Assembly: GCF_027913215.1 (NCBI RefSeq)
Contig: NZ_CP115784.1
Span: 620,001-684,000, forward strand
Direction of reading: 5' to 3'
DNA: 64,000 bases
Source: Paracoccus aerodenitrificans
Lineage (GTDB): Bacteria > Pseudomonadota > Alphaproteobacteria > Rhodobacterales > Rhodobacteraceae
Below, one piece after another: positions 37,709 to 45,891 of this stretch. The translations under genes and the position numbers were made by a program. Below the pieces are notes generated by a model. It was not told where the DNA came from. It ran no database searches and was given only the letters and a program-made list of their open reading frames with translations. Within the stretch, counting starts at the first letter, position 1. Every line of letters begins with the position of its first letter.

Positions 37709-39788
37709 CATGGCCCTCGCGTTTCCACCGGAACTGCTGAAGCGTCAGGCGGTGATTTATGTACGCCAGTCGACGCAGAGCCAGGTCATGACGAACCTCG
37801 AAAGCCAGCGTCGGCAATATGATCTTGTCGAGATGGCCCGCGGGTATGGATTTGCCGGGATCGATGTCATCGACGACGATCTTGGTGTATCAGCCAGTGG
37901 CTGTCAGGCCCGCCCCGGCTTCGAACGGCTCGTCGCCATGTTGTGTTCGGGGTCGATCGGCGCGGTCTTCTGCCTGGAAGTGTCGCGTCTGGCCCGCAAT
38001 GGGCGCGACTGGCACCATATGCTGGAGCTTTGCGGCCTGGTAGATGCGCGTGTCGTGGACCATGACGGCGTCTACGACCCTCGCCATCCAAATGACCGGC
38101 TGCTTCTTGGCATGAAGGGCAGCATCAGCGAGTTCGAGCTCGGCGTCCTGCGCACGCGCATGGTTGAAGCCGCAAGGGCGAAAGCGCGCCGGGGTGAACT
38201 GCGTTATACCCCGCCGATCGGCTACCTGTGGGATCGCGACGCCGGGGTGATGTTCGATCCCGATCTCCGCATCCAGGAGGTCATCCGGCAGCTTTTCCAT
38301 CGGTTCCGTGAGCTTGGAAGCGCCCGGCAGGTTCTTCTGGCGATGTCGAGCGAGGGCATTCACTTTCCTCGACCCTCCGATGGCATTCGACTGACAAGTT
38401 TCGAATGGCAGCCCATTCGGTATCGCAACGTGATCAGCGTCTTGAAGAACATGTTTTATGCCGGGGTCTACGCCTATGGTAAGACCGGGCGGCAAGCAAA
38501 AATCCGAGACGGCCGCGCGCATGTCACCTACAAGAACCGCAAGTCCCCTGAAGATTGGGATGTTGTGATCAGGGATCACCATGTCGGCTATATCGATTGG
38601 GAGGAATATGAACGCAATCAGGCGCAACTGGCCAAGAACGCTTTCGGACGTGCTGGCGGGAGCAAATCCGGTCGCGGCGGCGGTGCGCTCCTTGCCGGTC
38701 TCCTCTGCTGTGCGAGATGCGGGCGGCGGTTGCATGTGGTCTATACAGGCCGCACGCCGCGCCCCGTCTACCGCTGTGACAATCCAAACCTTCTTCTCGG
38801 ACAGAAACGCTGCATCACCTTCGGTGGGTTCCGCCCAGACAAGCTTATTGCAGACGCTGTTCTCGAGGTTGTCGCGCCATTTGCCATCGATGCCGCCATC
38901 GAAGCACGTGCAATGTTGAACCAAGCGGCCGAAGACAAGCGGTTGGTGCTCGAGATGGAGTTGCAGCAAGCCAGATACGATGCGTCCCTGGCGGAACGAC
39001 GCTATGCCGCTTGTGACCCTGATAATCGCCTTATCGCATCAGAACTGGAGAAACGGTGGGAAGAAGCCTTGGGACGCGTTCGCAGTTTCGAACAGCGTCT
39101 CGATACGGATTTTGCAGCAGCACCGGAGGTGGATGTCACGCGCCTTGAAGGGCTGGCGCAGGACCTTGAGACAGCCTGGACAGCTCCGGCGACATCCATG
39201 CGCGACAAGCAAAGATTGATCAGGACACTGATCGAAGACATCGTGGCGGATATCGACGACCATACAGGAGAAATCGTTTTGGTCGTCCACTGGAAAGGCG
39301 GCCGGCATACGGAATTGCGTGTCAAGAAACCGAAGACCGGTGAACACAATGCCCGCACCAGTGAAGAGGCTTTGGGGATCATCCGCGAGATGGCGGGACG
39401 CTGGTCCGATGAGGCGATCGCTGCCTGTCTTAACCGAATGGGAATATCGACTGGTCAGGGCAAGACCTGGAATGCGAAACGCGTTTCATCCATCCGGCGT
39501 GTAAATGATATTCACGGATACCTGTCTGCCGACAAGGATGGCCCGTGGTGCACCATGACCGAGGCGGCGAAAGAGCTCGGTGTGACCAATCACGTCATCC
39601 GCAAGCTGATAAAGGACGGTATTCTGCCCGCAAATCAGGTGGTCGATGGCGCACCGTACCAAATACAGACAACTGACCTGCATTCGGATACCGTCAAAGC
39701 CGCCCTTTCACGAAAAGGACGCCCGTGTCGCGCTAAGCTCGACGACCAGCTATCAATGTTTCCAACCACTTACGAAGGGGGTGCATAA
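37701..39788 (+). CDS. Large serine recombinase of element copy A
   Basis: The 695-residue protein has a resolvase domain (VIYVRQSTQSQVMTNLESQR with catalytic Ser24; LEVSRLARNGRDW; GMKGSISEFELGVLRTRMVE). A recombinase domain follows (PPIGYLWDRDAGVMFDPDLR, NVISVLKNMFYAGVYAYGKT), then a zinc ribbon (LLCCARCGRRLHVV with CDN and KRC partners) and a coiled region near 410-470. The C-terminal part has a helix-turn-helix-like segment TEAAKELGVTNHVIRKLIKD. The frame is complete, so the protein is likely active. It should cut and join the GC core in tnpC genes. Confidence 0.93.
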   Translation: MNDMALAFPPELLKRQAVIYVRQSTQSQVMTNLESQRRQYDLVEMARGYGFAGIDVIDDDLGVSASGCQARPGFERLVAMLCSGSIGAVFCLEVSRLARNGRDWHHMLELCGLVDARVVDHDGVYDPRHPNDRLLLGMKGSISEFELGVLRTRMVEAARAKARRGELRYTPPIGYLWDRDAGVMFDPDLRIQEVIRQLFHRFRELGSARQVLLAMSSEGIHFPRPSDGIRLTSFEWQPIRYRNVISVLKNMFYAGVYAYGKTGRQAKIRDGRAHVTYKNRKSPEDWDVVIRDHHVGYIDWEEYERNQAQLAKNAFGRAGGSKSGRGGGALLAGLLCCARCGRRLHVVYTGRTPRPVYRCDNPNLLLGQKRCITFGGFRPDKLIADAVLEVVAPFAIDAAIEARAMLNQAAEDKRLVLEMELQQARYDASLAERRYAACDPDNRLIASELEKRWEEALGRVRSFEQRLDTDFAAAPEVDVTRLEGLAQDLETAWTAPATSMRDKQRLIRTLIEDIVADIDDHTGEIVLVVHWKGGRHTELRVKKPKTGEHNARTSEEALGIIREMAGRWSDEAIAACLNRMGISTGQGKTWNAKRVSSIRRVNDIHGYLSADKDGPWCTMTEAAKELGVTNHVIRKLIKDGILPANQVVDGAPYQIQTTDLHSDTVKAALSRKGRPCRAKLDDQLSMFPTTYEGGA

Positions 39789-41122
39789 TGACCAACCAAC
39801 GGCAATAGGTCTGATCGAGCGCTCACAGGTGTTGTTGTCCAGCTCGCGATGCCCGTCGCTGAGATAGCCCCGCGCTTTAGGCATGCGGTTCAGCGCGTAG
39901 CGGATCGTTTTGGCCAGTTTGGTTTTGCCGGAGATCTTGCGTAGCTGTGCCTGTAGCCAAAGTTCCAGATCGTCGAAGACCGGCTTGGCCTTGGCCTGCC
40001 GCAGGACCACGCGCTCTTCTGGAGATATCCCCCGTGCCTCTTTCTCCACAGCATAGAGCTGTGCAATCTGTTTGATCGCCTGTTGGGCGATGGGGGAGCC
40101 AGTGCGCTCGACCTCATCGACAAATTTGCGGCGCACATGGACCATGCAGGCCTGTTCGTCAGCCTTGCCCTTGCCGAACAGGCCATTGAACCCGGCAAAG
40201 CCATCGGCATGGACCGTGCCGGTATAGCCTGCAAGATGGTTGGCGGGGTGTTCGCCCTTTCGATCGACGCTGAACTGATACCAGGCGCAGGGGGGTGCTG
40301 CCCCCACCACGGGCGTTCGTCCCGGACATAACTCCAGAGCCGGGCGGTTTTGGTTTTTGTCGTGTTGGCGCGAACCTGCAGTTTTACGGGGGTATCGTCC
40401 GCAAACAGGGCGGGCCCCGCCCGGACCAGTTTGCCGATGTGCTCGGCCAGAGGCTCCAGCAGGGCCGTTGTGCGCCCAACCCAGTCGCTCAGCGTGGAGC
40501 GATGCAGATCCACGCCTTCGCGTGCGTAGATCCTGGATTGCCGCTCAAGCGGCAGATGATCGCAATATTTGCCGACCAGCATGTGCGCCACGAGGCCAGG
40601 GCCGGGCCGTCCGCGCTCGATCAGGCGCGATGGCAGCGGGGCCTGGGCGAAGGCTTCACAGCAGGTGCAGGCCATGCGCGGGCGGATGAAGCGGCGCACC
40701 ACGAAGTGACCGGGGATGTAGTCCAGCTCTTGGGTGATATCCTCGCCCACCTGGCGCAGGGTGCCGCCGCATCCAGCACATGCCTCACCGGGTGACTGGA
40801 CCTCATCCTGCCGATCCAAATGATCTGGCAGCGGCTTGCGGCTGTGCTGGCGCTTGTTGGGTGGGGCCTCTTCATGAATGGCCGACTGTTCGGTGTGTTG
40901 ATCCTCTGCCGCCCGCGCGATCTCATCATCTTCTGACAGATCCAGCGCCAGTTGATCCATACCCTCTGACTTCGCGCCAAAGCGCGCCTTGCGATGGCCG
41001 TGAAGTTCAGCCTTCAGCTTCTCGATCTGGTAGGCTTGAGACTGGATGTGCTGGAGCATTTGCGCGCTGACAGTGCGCAACTCATCAGGGTCTTCGGGCA
41101 GGGATTTGAAGGCCTCCAGCAT
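39753..41122 (-). pseudogene. tnpC: Main part of tnpC of IS66-A, frameshifted and cut by the recombinase element
   Basis: The DDE transposase of IS66. The N-terminal part is in one frame (LKAELHGHRKARFGAKSEGM zinc-finger and helix region, CAGCGGTLRQVGEDITQELD, FADDTPVKLQ with the first Asp). The rest is in another frame (TVHADGFAGFNGLFGKGKAD with the second Asp, NNTCERSIRPIA with the Glu). The shift lies near 40306-40315 at a C-run. After the Ala codon at 39803 the element replaces the end by a 15-residue tail VGWSLCTPFVSGWKH. Confidence 0.88.
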
Positions 41123-41200
41123 GGCGCAATTTATACCCGAGCGCCCCCTGCGAGGGAACGCAAAACTGCGCTAAATCCCATGTTTTGTTGACAATTTATG

Positions 41201-41548
41201 TCACCCCGCGACCAGTGGTCGCCAAGTCTTTTGTGGTGTCCGCCAGTCGATTCCTTCGAGTAACATCGATAGCTGCGACGGGCTCAGGCTGACTTTGCCT
41301 TCCTTGGCAGCGGGCCAGACAAACCGGCCCCGTTCCAGCCGTTTTGTAAATAGGCAGGCCCCTTGGCTATCCCACCAAATTATCTTCAAAAGATCACCCC
41401 GGCGACCACGGAAGACGAACATGTGGCCCGAATATGGATCCTCGGCCAAAACCTGTTCAGCCTGTGCCGCCAGCGTATTGAAACCGCGCCGCATGTCCGT
41501 GACGCCAGCCGCCAGCCAAACCCGCGTGTTGCTTGGCACCGGGATCAT
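41201..41548 (-). CDS. tnpB: IS66-A accessory protein TnpB
   Basis: The 115-residue protein shows the IS66 Orf2 family pattern: [40 protein letters not shown] and GRFVWP near the end. It is needed with TnpA and TnpC for transposition of IS66 elements. It overlaps the tnpA stop by four bases. Confidence 0.93.
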   Translation of the reverse strand: MIPVPSNTRVWLAAGVTDMRRGFNTLAAQAEQVLAEDPYSGHMFVFRGRRGDLLKIIWWDSQGACLFTKRLERGRFVWPAAKEGKVSLSPSQLSMLLEGIDWRTPQKTWRPLVAG

Positions 41549-41940
41549 TGCGCCAGTGCCTCAACCAACGCCGAGATCGCTGACAGCGCCGTCGGACCCT
41601 CCACCAATATCCGCCGACCATCCGACAACGTGATGTCCACGCGCTGCGCGGTGATCGGATCCGTCGACGGAGTGCGCGAAATGGGTGCCACCATGACAGG
41701 CTCCATGCCCGCAACCTCGACAGGAAGAAAGGTCGCCCCTTCAGGCGCCGACAAATCCGCAGCCTGATCCTCTGATGCAAACCGAGGGTCGCGAAGCCAT
41801 TTATGGATCAGGTTGGTGTTCATCGCGTAGCGCCGCGCGACCTGCGCAACCGAGACACCGGGAACCCGCGCCTGCGCGCAGATCGACCGCTTCTCATCGT
41901 CTGACCAGACCCGCTTCTTCTGGCCCTTCTTGCCCGCCAT
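41545..41940 (-). CDS. tnpA: IS66-A accessory protein TnpA
   Basis: The 131-residue protein starts [20 protein letters not shown] and contains a helix-turn-helix ([20 protein letters not shown]) followed by a long linker ending in VEALAQ. ATG 41940 is preferred over the upstream in-frame start at 41988 because of the GAGGTGGG ribosome site. It binds the element ends in related IS66 systems. Confidence 0.88.
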   Translation of the reverse strand: MAGKKGQKKRVWSDDEKRSICAQARVPGVSVAQVARRYAMNTNLIHKWLRDPRFASEDQAADLSAPEGATFLPVEVAGMEPVMVAPISRTPSTDPITAQRVDITLSDGRRILVEGPTALSAISALVEALAQ

Positions 41941-42026
41941 CGCCCACCTCAAGATGTCCACTATCGATGGTGGACATCTAGCAGGCACTCCATCTCCCCG
42001 TCAGAGCGGGGAAACCGGACGGATAC

Positions 42027-42046
42027 CGTGGGCATCCTGTATCCTT
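42027..42046 (-). promoter_or_regulatory. trxC: Orphaned trxC start codon with ribosome site and right-hand target duplication
   Basis: Bases 42027-42034 are CGTGGGCA, the second copy of the IS66-A duplication. On the minus strand AAAGGATACAGG-ATG-CCC-ACG reads as the original trxC ribosome site and codons 1-3, with ATG at 42035-42033. Joined to 36997 it restores M-P-T-V-A-C-P-Q-C. Confidence 0.88.
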
Positions 42047-42087
42047 TCGTTGACGAGCCGGTCTTGGCGGCCGGCTGATGCAAGCGT

Positions 42088-42604
42088 TCAGCGCGTGGAT
42101 ATGGCGCGGCGGGCCTCTCGCTGCCGCGGTGCGGGTAGGTAGCAACCGATCACGCCCGCGATGGCCCCCGATGCGCCAAGCGCGGGAACGACTGAGTGGG
42201 GGTTCGCCAGCGCGTGAGCCAGTCCGGCCGCCACACCACAGAACAGATAGAACAGTGTGAATCTACCCGGTCCGAGCCGATCTTCGACGGCGGGGCCGAA
42301 GATCCAGAGCGTCCACATGTTCAAGATGAGATGCAGCCAGCCCCCCGTGCAGGAAGATTTTGGTCAGGAACGGGGTCCAGTAGGACGGGGCGACGAGGCG
42401 GAGCTGACCGAAGACGCGCGACGGCACCAGCGCGAGGTCGAACAGGAACCGGTTGAGCGCACGCGGCGGCAGGCCGCTCTGGTAGAGGAAAGCGAGAAGG
42501 CTGATCCCGACGACTGACCAGACGGCCACGGGGGGTATCTGCGAGCAACGGTATCGGCCCGTGGAAACATCTAATTTCCCCGAGCGCATGCAGTTGGCCG
42601 TCAT
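42088..42604 (-). pseudogene. Rhomboid-family protease, frameshifted and truncated
   Basis: The upstream part (IPPVAVWSVVGISLLAFLYQ, RVFGQLRLVAPSYWTPFLTK) and the downstream part (NMWTLWIFGPAVEDRLGPGR, VVPALGASGAIAGVIGCYL) belong to a rhomboid with the catalytic Ser in GASGA. A run of six Cs at 42341-42346 where five would keep the frame (HGGWLHLILNMW) causes the shift. The second catalytic residue, His, is missing because the gene ends after about 170 codons. The start ATG 42604 overlaps the stop of the preceding gene (TGATG). Confidence 0.8.
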
Positions 42605-43164
42605 CACGTCGTCTTTCTTGCAATTGTCACACCCGTCCACGCTGGAGGATCAGAGGCGGGGAAGGATTCGAGCGAGGCTTCGAGGACCGGATCGAAACTC
42701 TCCTTGTCGCTGGTAGACGGGTCGGCCGTTCTCTCATGCTGGACGCCTCTTGAGAGGCGGCGATCGGGGCGGAACGCGACCCGGAAGGCTCCCGGGGCAT
42801 CGACGCCCCTGTGCAGCCGGTGGCGCGTCTCACCCGCCCAACGGTTCGCCATCCGGGCTCCCCCAGCGTCCTCGCGCACGACATAATGCCAGTCCTGCCG
42901 CTCTGCGAAGTCCACGGCGCTATCGCGGTCGGGGAATTTCAGCCGGATCGGGCGATAGGGATCGTCGCTGGAGGTATGTCCCATCAGCGGGTCGATCTGC
43001 GGCGGCCGGGACGGCTCGAACTCCAGGACCCAGTAGTTGGGCCGAGGCGCCGATGTCATCGCGGAACGGGCAGGACGGTAGATGATTGCCGTCGGCACGT
43101 CCCAGGATGACAGATCGGTTCCGGGAATTTTCGGCGGGAATGGTGGACGATTATGGCCGCGCAT
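42604..43164 (-). CDS. NDUFS4-like (complex I accessory) protein with C-terminal extension
   Basis: Residues 25-95 match the ETC complex I subunit family (NDUFS4/NuoK-accessory type): AIIYRPARSAMTSAPRPNYW, VLEFEPSRPPQIDPLMGHTS, DRDSAVDFAERQDWHYVVRE. The C-terminal half contains a short SFPASDPPAWTGV module common in small alphaproteobacterial proteins. The protein has 186 residues. It is coupled to the membrane protein upstream (two-base gap) and the rhomboid downstream. Being outside any nuo operon, it may be a stress-linked paralogue. Confidence 0.78.
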   Translation of the reverse strand: MRGHNRPPFPPKIPGTDLSSWDVPTAIIYRPARSAMTSAPRPNYWVLEFEPSRPPQIDPLMGHTSSDDPYRPIRLKFPDRDSAVDFAERQDWHYVVREDAGGARMANRWAGETRHRLHRGVDAPGAFRVAFRPDRRLSRGVQHERTADPSTSDKESFDPVLEASLESFPASDPPAWTGVTIARKTT

Positions 43165-43165
43165 A

Positions 43166-43792
43166 TCAGTTCTCCCGGGTGTCGGTGGATACGAGAAGGT
43201 GACGTTCGAGCTCGTCGAGTTTTTCCATTCGCCTCGAATTCAGGCGAACGGCGCGTTCGGTGTTCTGCGAAGGAAAGGCAGCAGCGTGCAGGACGTCCGA
43301 CCGCATCGCTATCGTGAGATCGGCGACGGCATTCATCACGCCCTCTCCGTCCCCGTCCGAGAGCGTGCCGTCAGCAAAACCGGACTGCAAGCTCTCCAGT
43401 ACCTGCTCGAAGCTGGACACGACCCCTGCACTCGCGACCACAGCCAGCTTGTGGCTGAGAACACGCAGTTCATCGATCAGCTTCGCATCGTGCCTTGCGG
43501 TTTCCACGATCTCTGCGACCTTCTCGATACAGGCCATGTAAATGTCGCATTGCTGCTGGAGGATGATGACCCTTCCTTCCTTGCGAAGCTCGAGATCGGT
43601 CTGGCGATTGAGAAGCGCCGCGGTCAGAATGATCGTCACGACAGCGCCGAGGAAGATGAGCGTCATCTCCTGCGCGAAAGGCAGTATGTCTTCGGCAAGA
43701 TACATCGAACGAAAAACGAAAAGGATTCCGATGCCCAAGGCAGCGGCCGCACCAGCAAATGCCAAGTCAGGCAGGCGGTTCGACATCAGCAC
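43166..43792 (-). CDS. Membrane protein with two helices and a coiled C-terminus
   Basis: The 208-residue protein has two N-terminal membrane segments (FAGAAAALGIGILFVFRSMY, MTLIFLGAVVTIILTAALL) and a long helical cytoplasmic region with heptad-like sequence (EKVAEIVETARHDAKLIDEL). I do not recognise a family. It sits in the downstream arm of the stress island, where other tLST versions have an uncharacterised membrane protein. Confidence 0.72.
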   Translation of the reverse strand: MLMSNRLPDLAFAGAAAALGIGILFVFRSMYLAEDILPFAQEMTLIFLGAVVTIILTAALLNRQTDLELRKEGRVIILQQQCDIYMACIEKVAEIVETARHDAKLIDELRVLSHKLAVVASAGVVSSFEQVLESLQSGFADGTLSDGDGEGVMNAVADLTIAMRSDVLHAAAFPSQNTERAVRLNSRRMEKLDELERHLLVSTDTREN

Positions 43793-44001
43793 CTCGCATT
43801 TTCGGTGTCAGGTGGCATGCACGGCTTTGCATCGGCGTCCGGCGCCTCTGCGTCCCGGTGCCGCAGGAAGATTGGCGTCGGACCGCTGCCGAACGGATTG
43901 AAGCCGGTGCTCAGGCAACGGTCGAAGATCGTTTCGTCCCATCGGATGAAATCGTGCTCCTCGCCGGCAAGTCGCCCGTCATGCACCACAGGGCACCTCA
44001 C
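43786..44001 (-). CDS. Possible small protein coupled to hdeD
   Basis: A 71-codon frame starts with GTG overlapping the hdeD stop (GTGA) and overlaps the start of the next gene by seven bases. The product (RWDETIFDRCLSTGFNPFGS in the middle, Cys near both ends) resembles nothing I know. Its support is only the tight fit between neighbours. Confidence 0.4.
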   Translation of the reverse strand: MRCPVVHDGRLAGEEHDFIRWDETIFDRCLSTGFNPFGSGPTPIFLRHRDAEAPDADAKPCMPPDTENARC

Positions 44002-44645
44002 GCCTTTGCCGATGGGGGAGCGTCATCGAAGGCCGCACCGTCCGAACGATCCGCCTTGCGAAGCCGTAACCCGAGGAGGATCATCATCACCCCGAAGAAC
44101 GCGGCGTAGAAGCCGATCAGCCAGCCGAGCGCGAGGAAGCTTTCGACCGGGCGCGTCAGCAGCATCCAGGTCACGACGACACCGAGAACGACCGAGAGAA
44201 GGCCGCTTAGGATCAGCCAGATTTCGCCGTCGATTTCCTTTCGCAGGCGGATCGCTGCCGCGATCTCGAGGGCACCCGAGAACACGGACCAGAAGGCGAT
44301 GCTGGCCCAGAGGAATGTCGCAAGCACAAGCGTCGCGACAAAAGGCGAGACAACCACGACGACGCCCGTGGCGATGCCCAGAATGCCGCTGAACATCAGC
44401 CAGCCCCAGCGTTCGCCCTTGCGGATGTTACGTATCGCGGCGACGAGGCCGAACACGCCGTCGGCAAAGGCGAACGCGCCGAAGACCAGCGTGAGCGCCA
44501 GAAGCGATTGCGCAGGCATGACGAAGGCTAGCACTGCGATGATCAATGCGAGCACGCCGCGTAACACGAATGCCCACCAATTCCGGGACAGGCTGCACAG
44601 CATGTCCTGCATCTTGTCGGTCGGGTTTTCAGAGGCTGTGGTCAT
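43998..44645 (-). CDS. hdeD: HdeD-family acid-stress membrane protein
   Basis: The 215-residue protein has six membrane helices in DUF308 repeats (WWAFVLRGVLALIIAVLAFV; VFGAFAFADGVFGLVAAIRN; LSGLLSVVLGVVVTWMLL). HdeD proteins help against acid and organic-acid stress, and an HdeD is a standard tLST component. Its N-terminal LCSLSRNWWAFVLRG is typical of the island type. Confidence 0.92.
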   Translation of the reverse strand: MTTASENPTDKMQDMLCSLSRNWWAFVLRGVLALIIAVLAFVMPAQSLLALTLVFGAFAFADGVFGLVAAIRNIRKGERWGWLMFSGILGIATGVVVVVSPFVATLVLATFLWASIAFWSVFSGALEIAAAIRLRKEIDGEIWLILSGLLSVVLGVVVTWMLLTRPVESFLALGWLIGFYAAFFGVMMILLGLRLRKADRSDGAAFDDAPPSAKA

Positions 44646-44671
44646 TGGTCGATCTCCTATTCAGTTCCATG

Positions 44672-45814
44672 TCAGGTGTCGGAGCCGGCCTCCTCGCCGG
44701 TTAGGGCGGCGGCCACGCGGCGGCGATCCTCGATCGGCTGAGGCAGACGCTGCGTGTGAGCGATTTCCCGTTCGATGGGCGCGCGGCCTGATGGATCTCT
44801 GACCAACCCGGCTTTGGCAAGCCTCGCGCGTAGTGTCGCGCCCGCATTTTCTGCGATCTCGGCGACCTCTGTCTCGGTCAGGCCGAAAAGGTCTGCCGTC
44901 TCCGCGATCGTGGCGTCTTCCAGGTACATCCGATACAGGACGCGGCGCTCGACCGGAGCAAGATCTGCGATAGCCCGGTGCAATGCCATGGCGATCTTAT
45001 GACGATCCACTTCGGTCTCGGGGTCTGTGCCGCCGTCGTCGGCGATGAGGTCCTCCACCATCAGCACTTCGTCGGGCTGGTAGAACTCGAACATCGCCTG
45101 ATCCGCTTCGGTCGGATCCTCCGCCGGGGCCTCGGGTTCCGCCTCGATGGAGGCGGCATCCTCAGGCACGGCGCGGCGGGCGGCGCGGGATTCTTCCTCG
45201 ATGGTCTCAAAAGCCAGCCGTTTCAGCCAGTCGCCGACGGAAAACTCCGAAGGCCGATCCTCGAAGCGGGCCAGCCCCTTGAGGATCGTCGCATCGACGA
45301 TATCGCGAACGCTCAGGTAGCCAGCCGGCACAGACCCGCTACACTCGAGATAGGTCAACTCGCGCCTGACGGTATCGTAGACCGTATCGAGATGATCCTC
45401 GATCAGGTCAAAGAAGAGCTGGCGCCGGTCCGCTTCCGCCGCATCCCGCGCGGGCGACAGCGGGGCGCCGATCCGGCGCCGGCGGGCGGGACGCTTGTAT
45501 TCAGGCTCGTGCTTGAGGCGCGCCACATGCCGATCGACCTGGTGGCGCAGGTCGGCAAAGGCCTTGCGCAGGACAGGCTCGATCTCGAATCCCTCTTCCC
45601 GCGCCGCGATCACGCCCGACGGCAGTTGCAGGCGCAGGCTGACTTTGATGCGCTTCTTGCCCCTCGTCTGCGAGGCAACGACTTCGAGCCGGACCAGATC
45701 CTCGCGAAAGCGCGCAAGGTGCGGTTCAAGTTGCCGCACCTCTTCCTCGATGACCTCAGGCGCGCGCTGTTGGCCGTGCCGGTCGAGATTGCGGAATGAT
45801 CTAATGACGTTCAT
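44672..45814 (-). CDS. Fusion of an HPF/RaiA-like domain with sigma-70-like regions
   Basis: Residues 1-105 (HLARFREDLVRLEVVASQTR, KVSLRLQLPSGVIAAREEGF, EPVLRKAFADLRHQVDRHVA) resemble ribosome hibernation factors of the HPF/RaiA family. The middle (RQLFFDLIEDHLDTVYDTVR, SVGDWLKRLAFETIEEE) and the end (HRAIADLAPVERRVLYRMYL, ATIAETADLFGLTETEVAEI) resemble sigma-70 regions 2 and 4. ATG 45814 is chosen by GGAAGG upstream; an earlier start at 45895 would overlap clpK. It follows clpK by 77 bases holding a hairpin. The fusion would join ribosome dormancy to transcription control in one protein; that is inference. Confidence 0.78.
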   Translation of the reverse strand: MNVIRSFRNLDRHGQQRAPEVIEEEVRQLEPHLARFREDLVRLEVVASQTRGKKRIKVSLRLQLPSGVIAAREEGFEIEPVLRKAFADLRHQVDRHVARLKHEPEYKRPARRRRIGAPLSPARDAAEADRRQLFFDLIEDHLDTVYDTVRRELTYLECSGSVPAGYLSVRDIVDATILKGLARFEDRPSEFSVGDWLKRLAFETIEEESRAARRAVPEDAASIEAEPEAPAEDPTEADQAMFEFYQPDEVLMVEDLIADDGGTDPETEVDRHKIAMALHRAIADLAPVERRVLYRMYLEDATIAETADLFGLTETEVAEIAENAGATLRARLAKAGLVRDPSGRAPIEREIAHTQRLPQPIEDRRRVAAALTGEEAGSDT

Positions 45815-45846
45815 GCCGTGGACCTTCCTATAACTCTCCGAAGAGA

Positions 45847-45878
45847 TGGCCCGGCGCGACCGATATCGCGCCGGGCCA
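45847..45878 (-). ncRNA. Strong hairpin between clpK and the HPF-sigma gene
   Basis: TGGCCCGGCGCGA and TCGCGCCGGGCCA pair over 13 bases with loop CCGATA. There is no T-run on the minus strand, so on that transcript it is more likely an mRNA-stability or processing element than a terminator. Confidence 0.5.
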
Positions 45879-45891
45879 GTCTTTTGCGCTG

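Larger units (their letters stand above)
37238..39803 (+). mobile_element. Serine-recombinase element, copy A, inside IS66-A tnpC
   Basis: The element is defined by comparison with copy B at 59633-62191, which is the same sequence inverted. Both sequences agree from GC-CGTTGGTTGG at one end to AACTG-GC at the other and differ outside. The shared GC dinucleotide at both ends looks like the 2-bp crossover core of a serine recombinase. Its content is a 52-codon gene and a 695-codon large serine recombinase, which ends 15 bases from the edge. An unassigned minus-strand frame (from 37497, MPENRMKIVKRLRGHHGFTK) is also conserved. No terminal inverted repeats are seen. Confidence 0.88.
37006..42026 (-). 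mobile_element. IS66-family element A carrying a serine-recombinase element
   Basis: The ends are GTATCCGTCCGGT (37006-37018) and its exact complement at 42014-42026, flanked by the direct repeat CGTGGGCA. Inside, on the minus strand, are tnpA, tnpB and tnpC in the normal IS66 order. Removing the 2566-bp recombinase element leaves about 2455 bp, a usual IS66 size. It is inserted at the start codon of trxC. tnpC has one frameshift besides the insertion. Confidence 0.93.
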
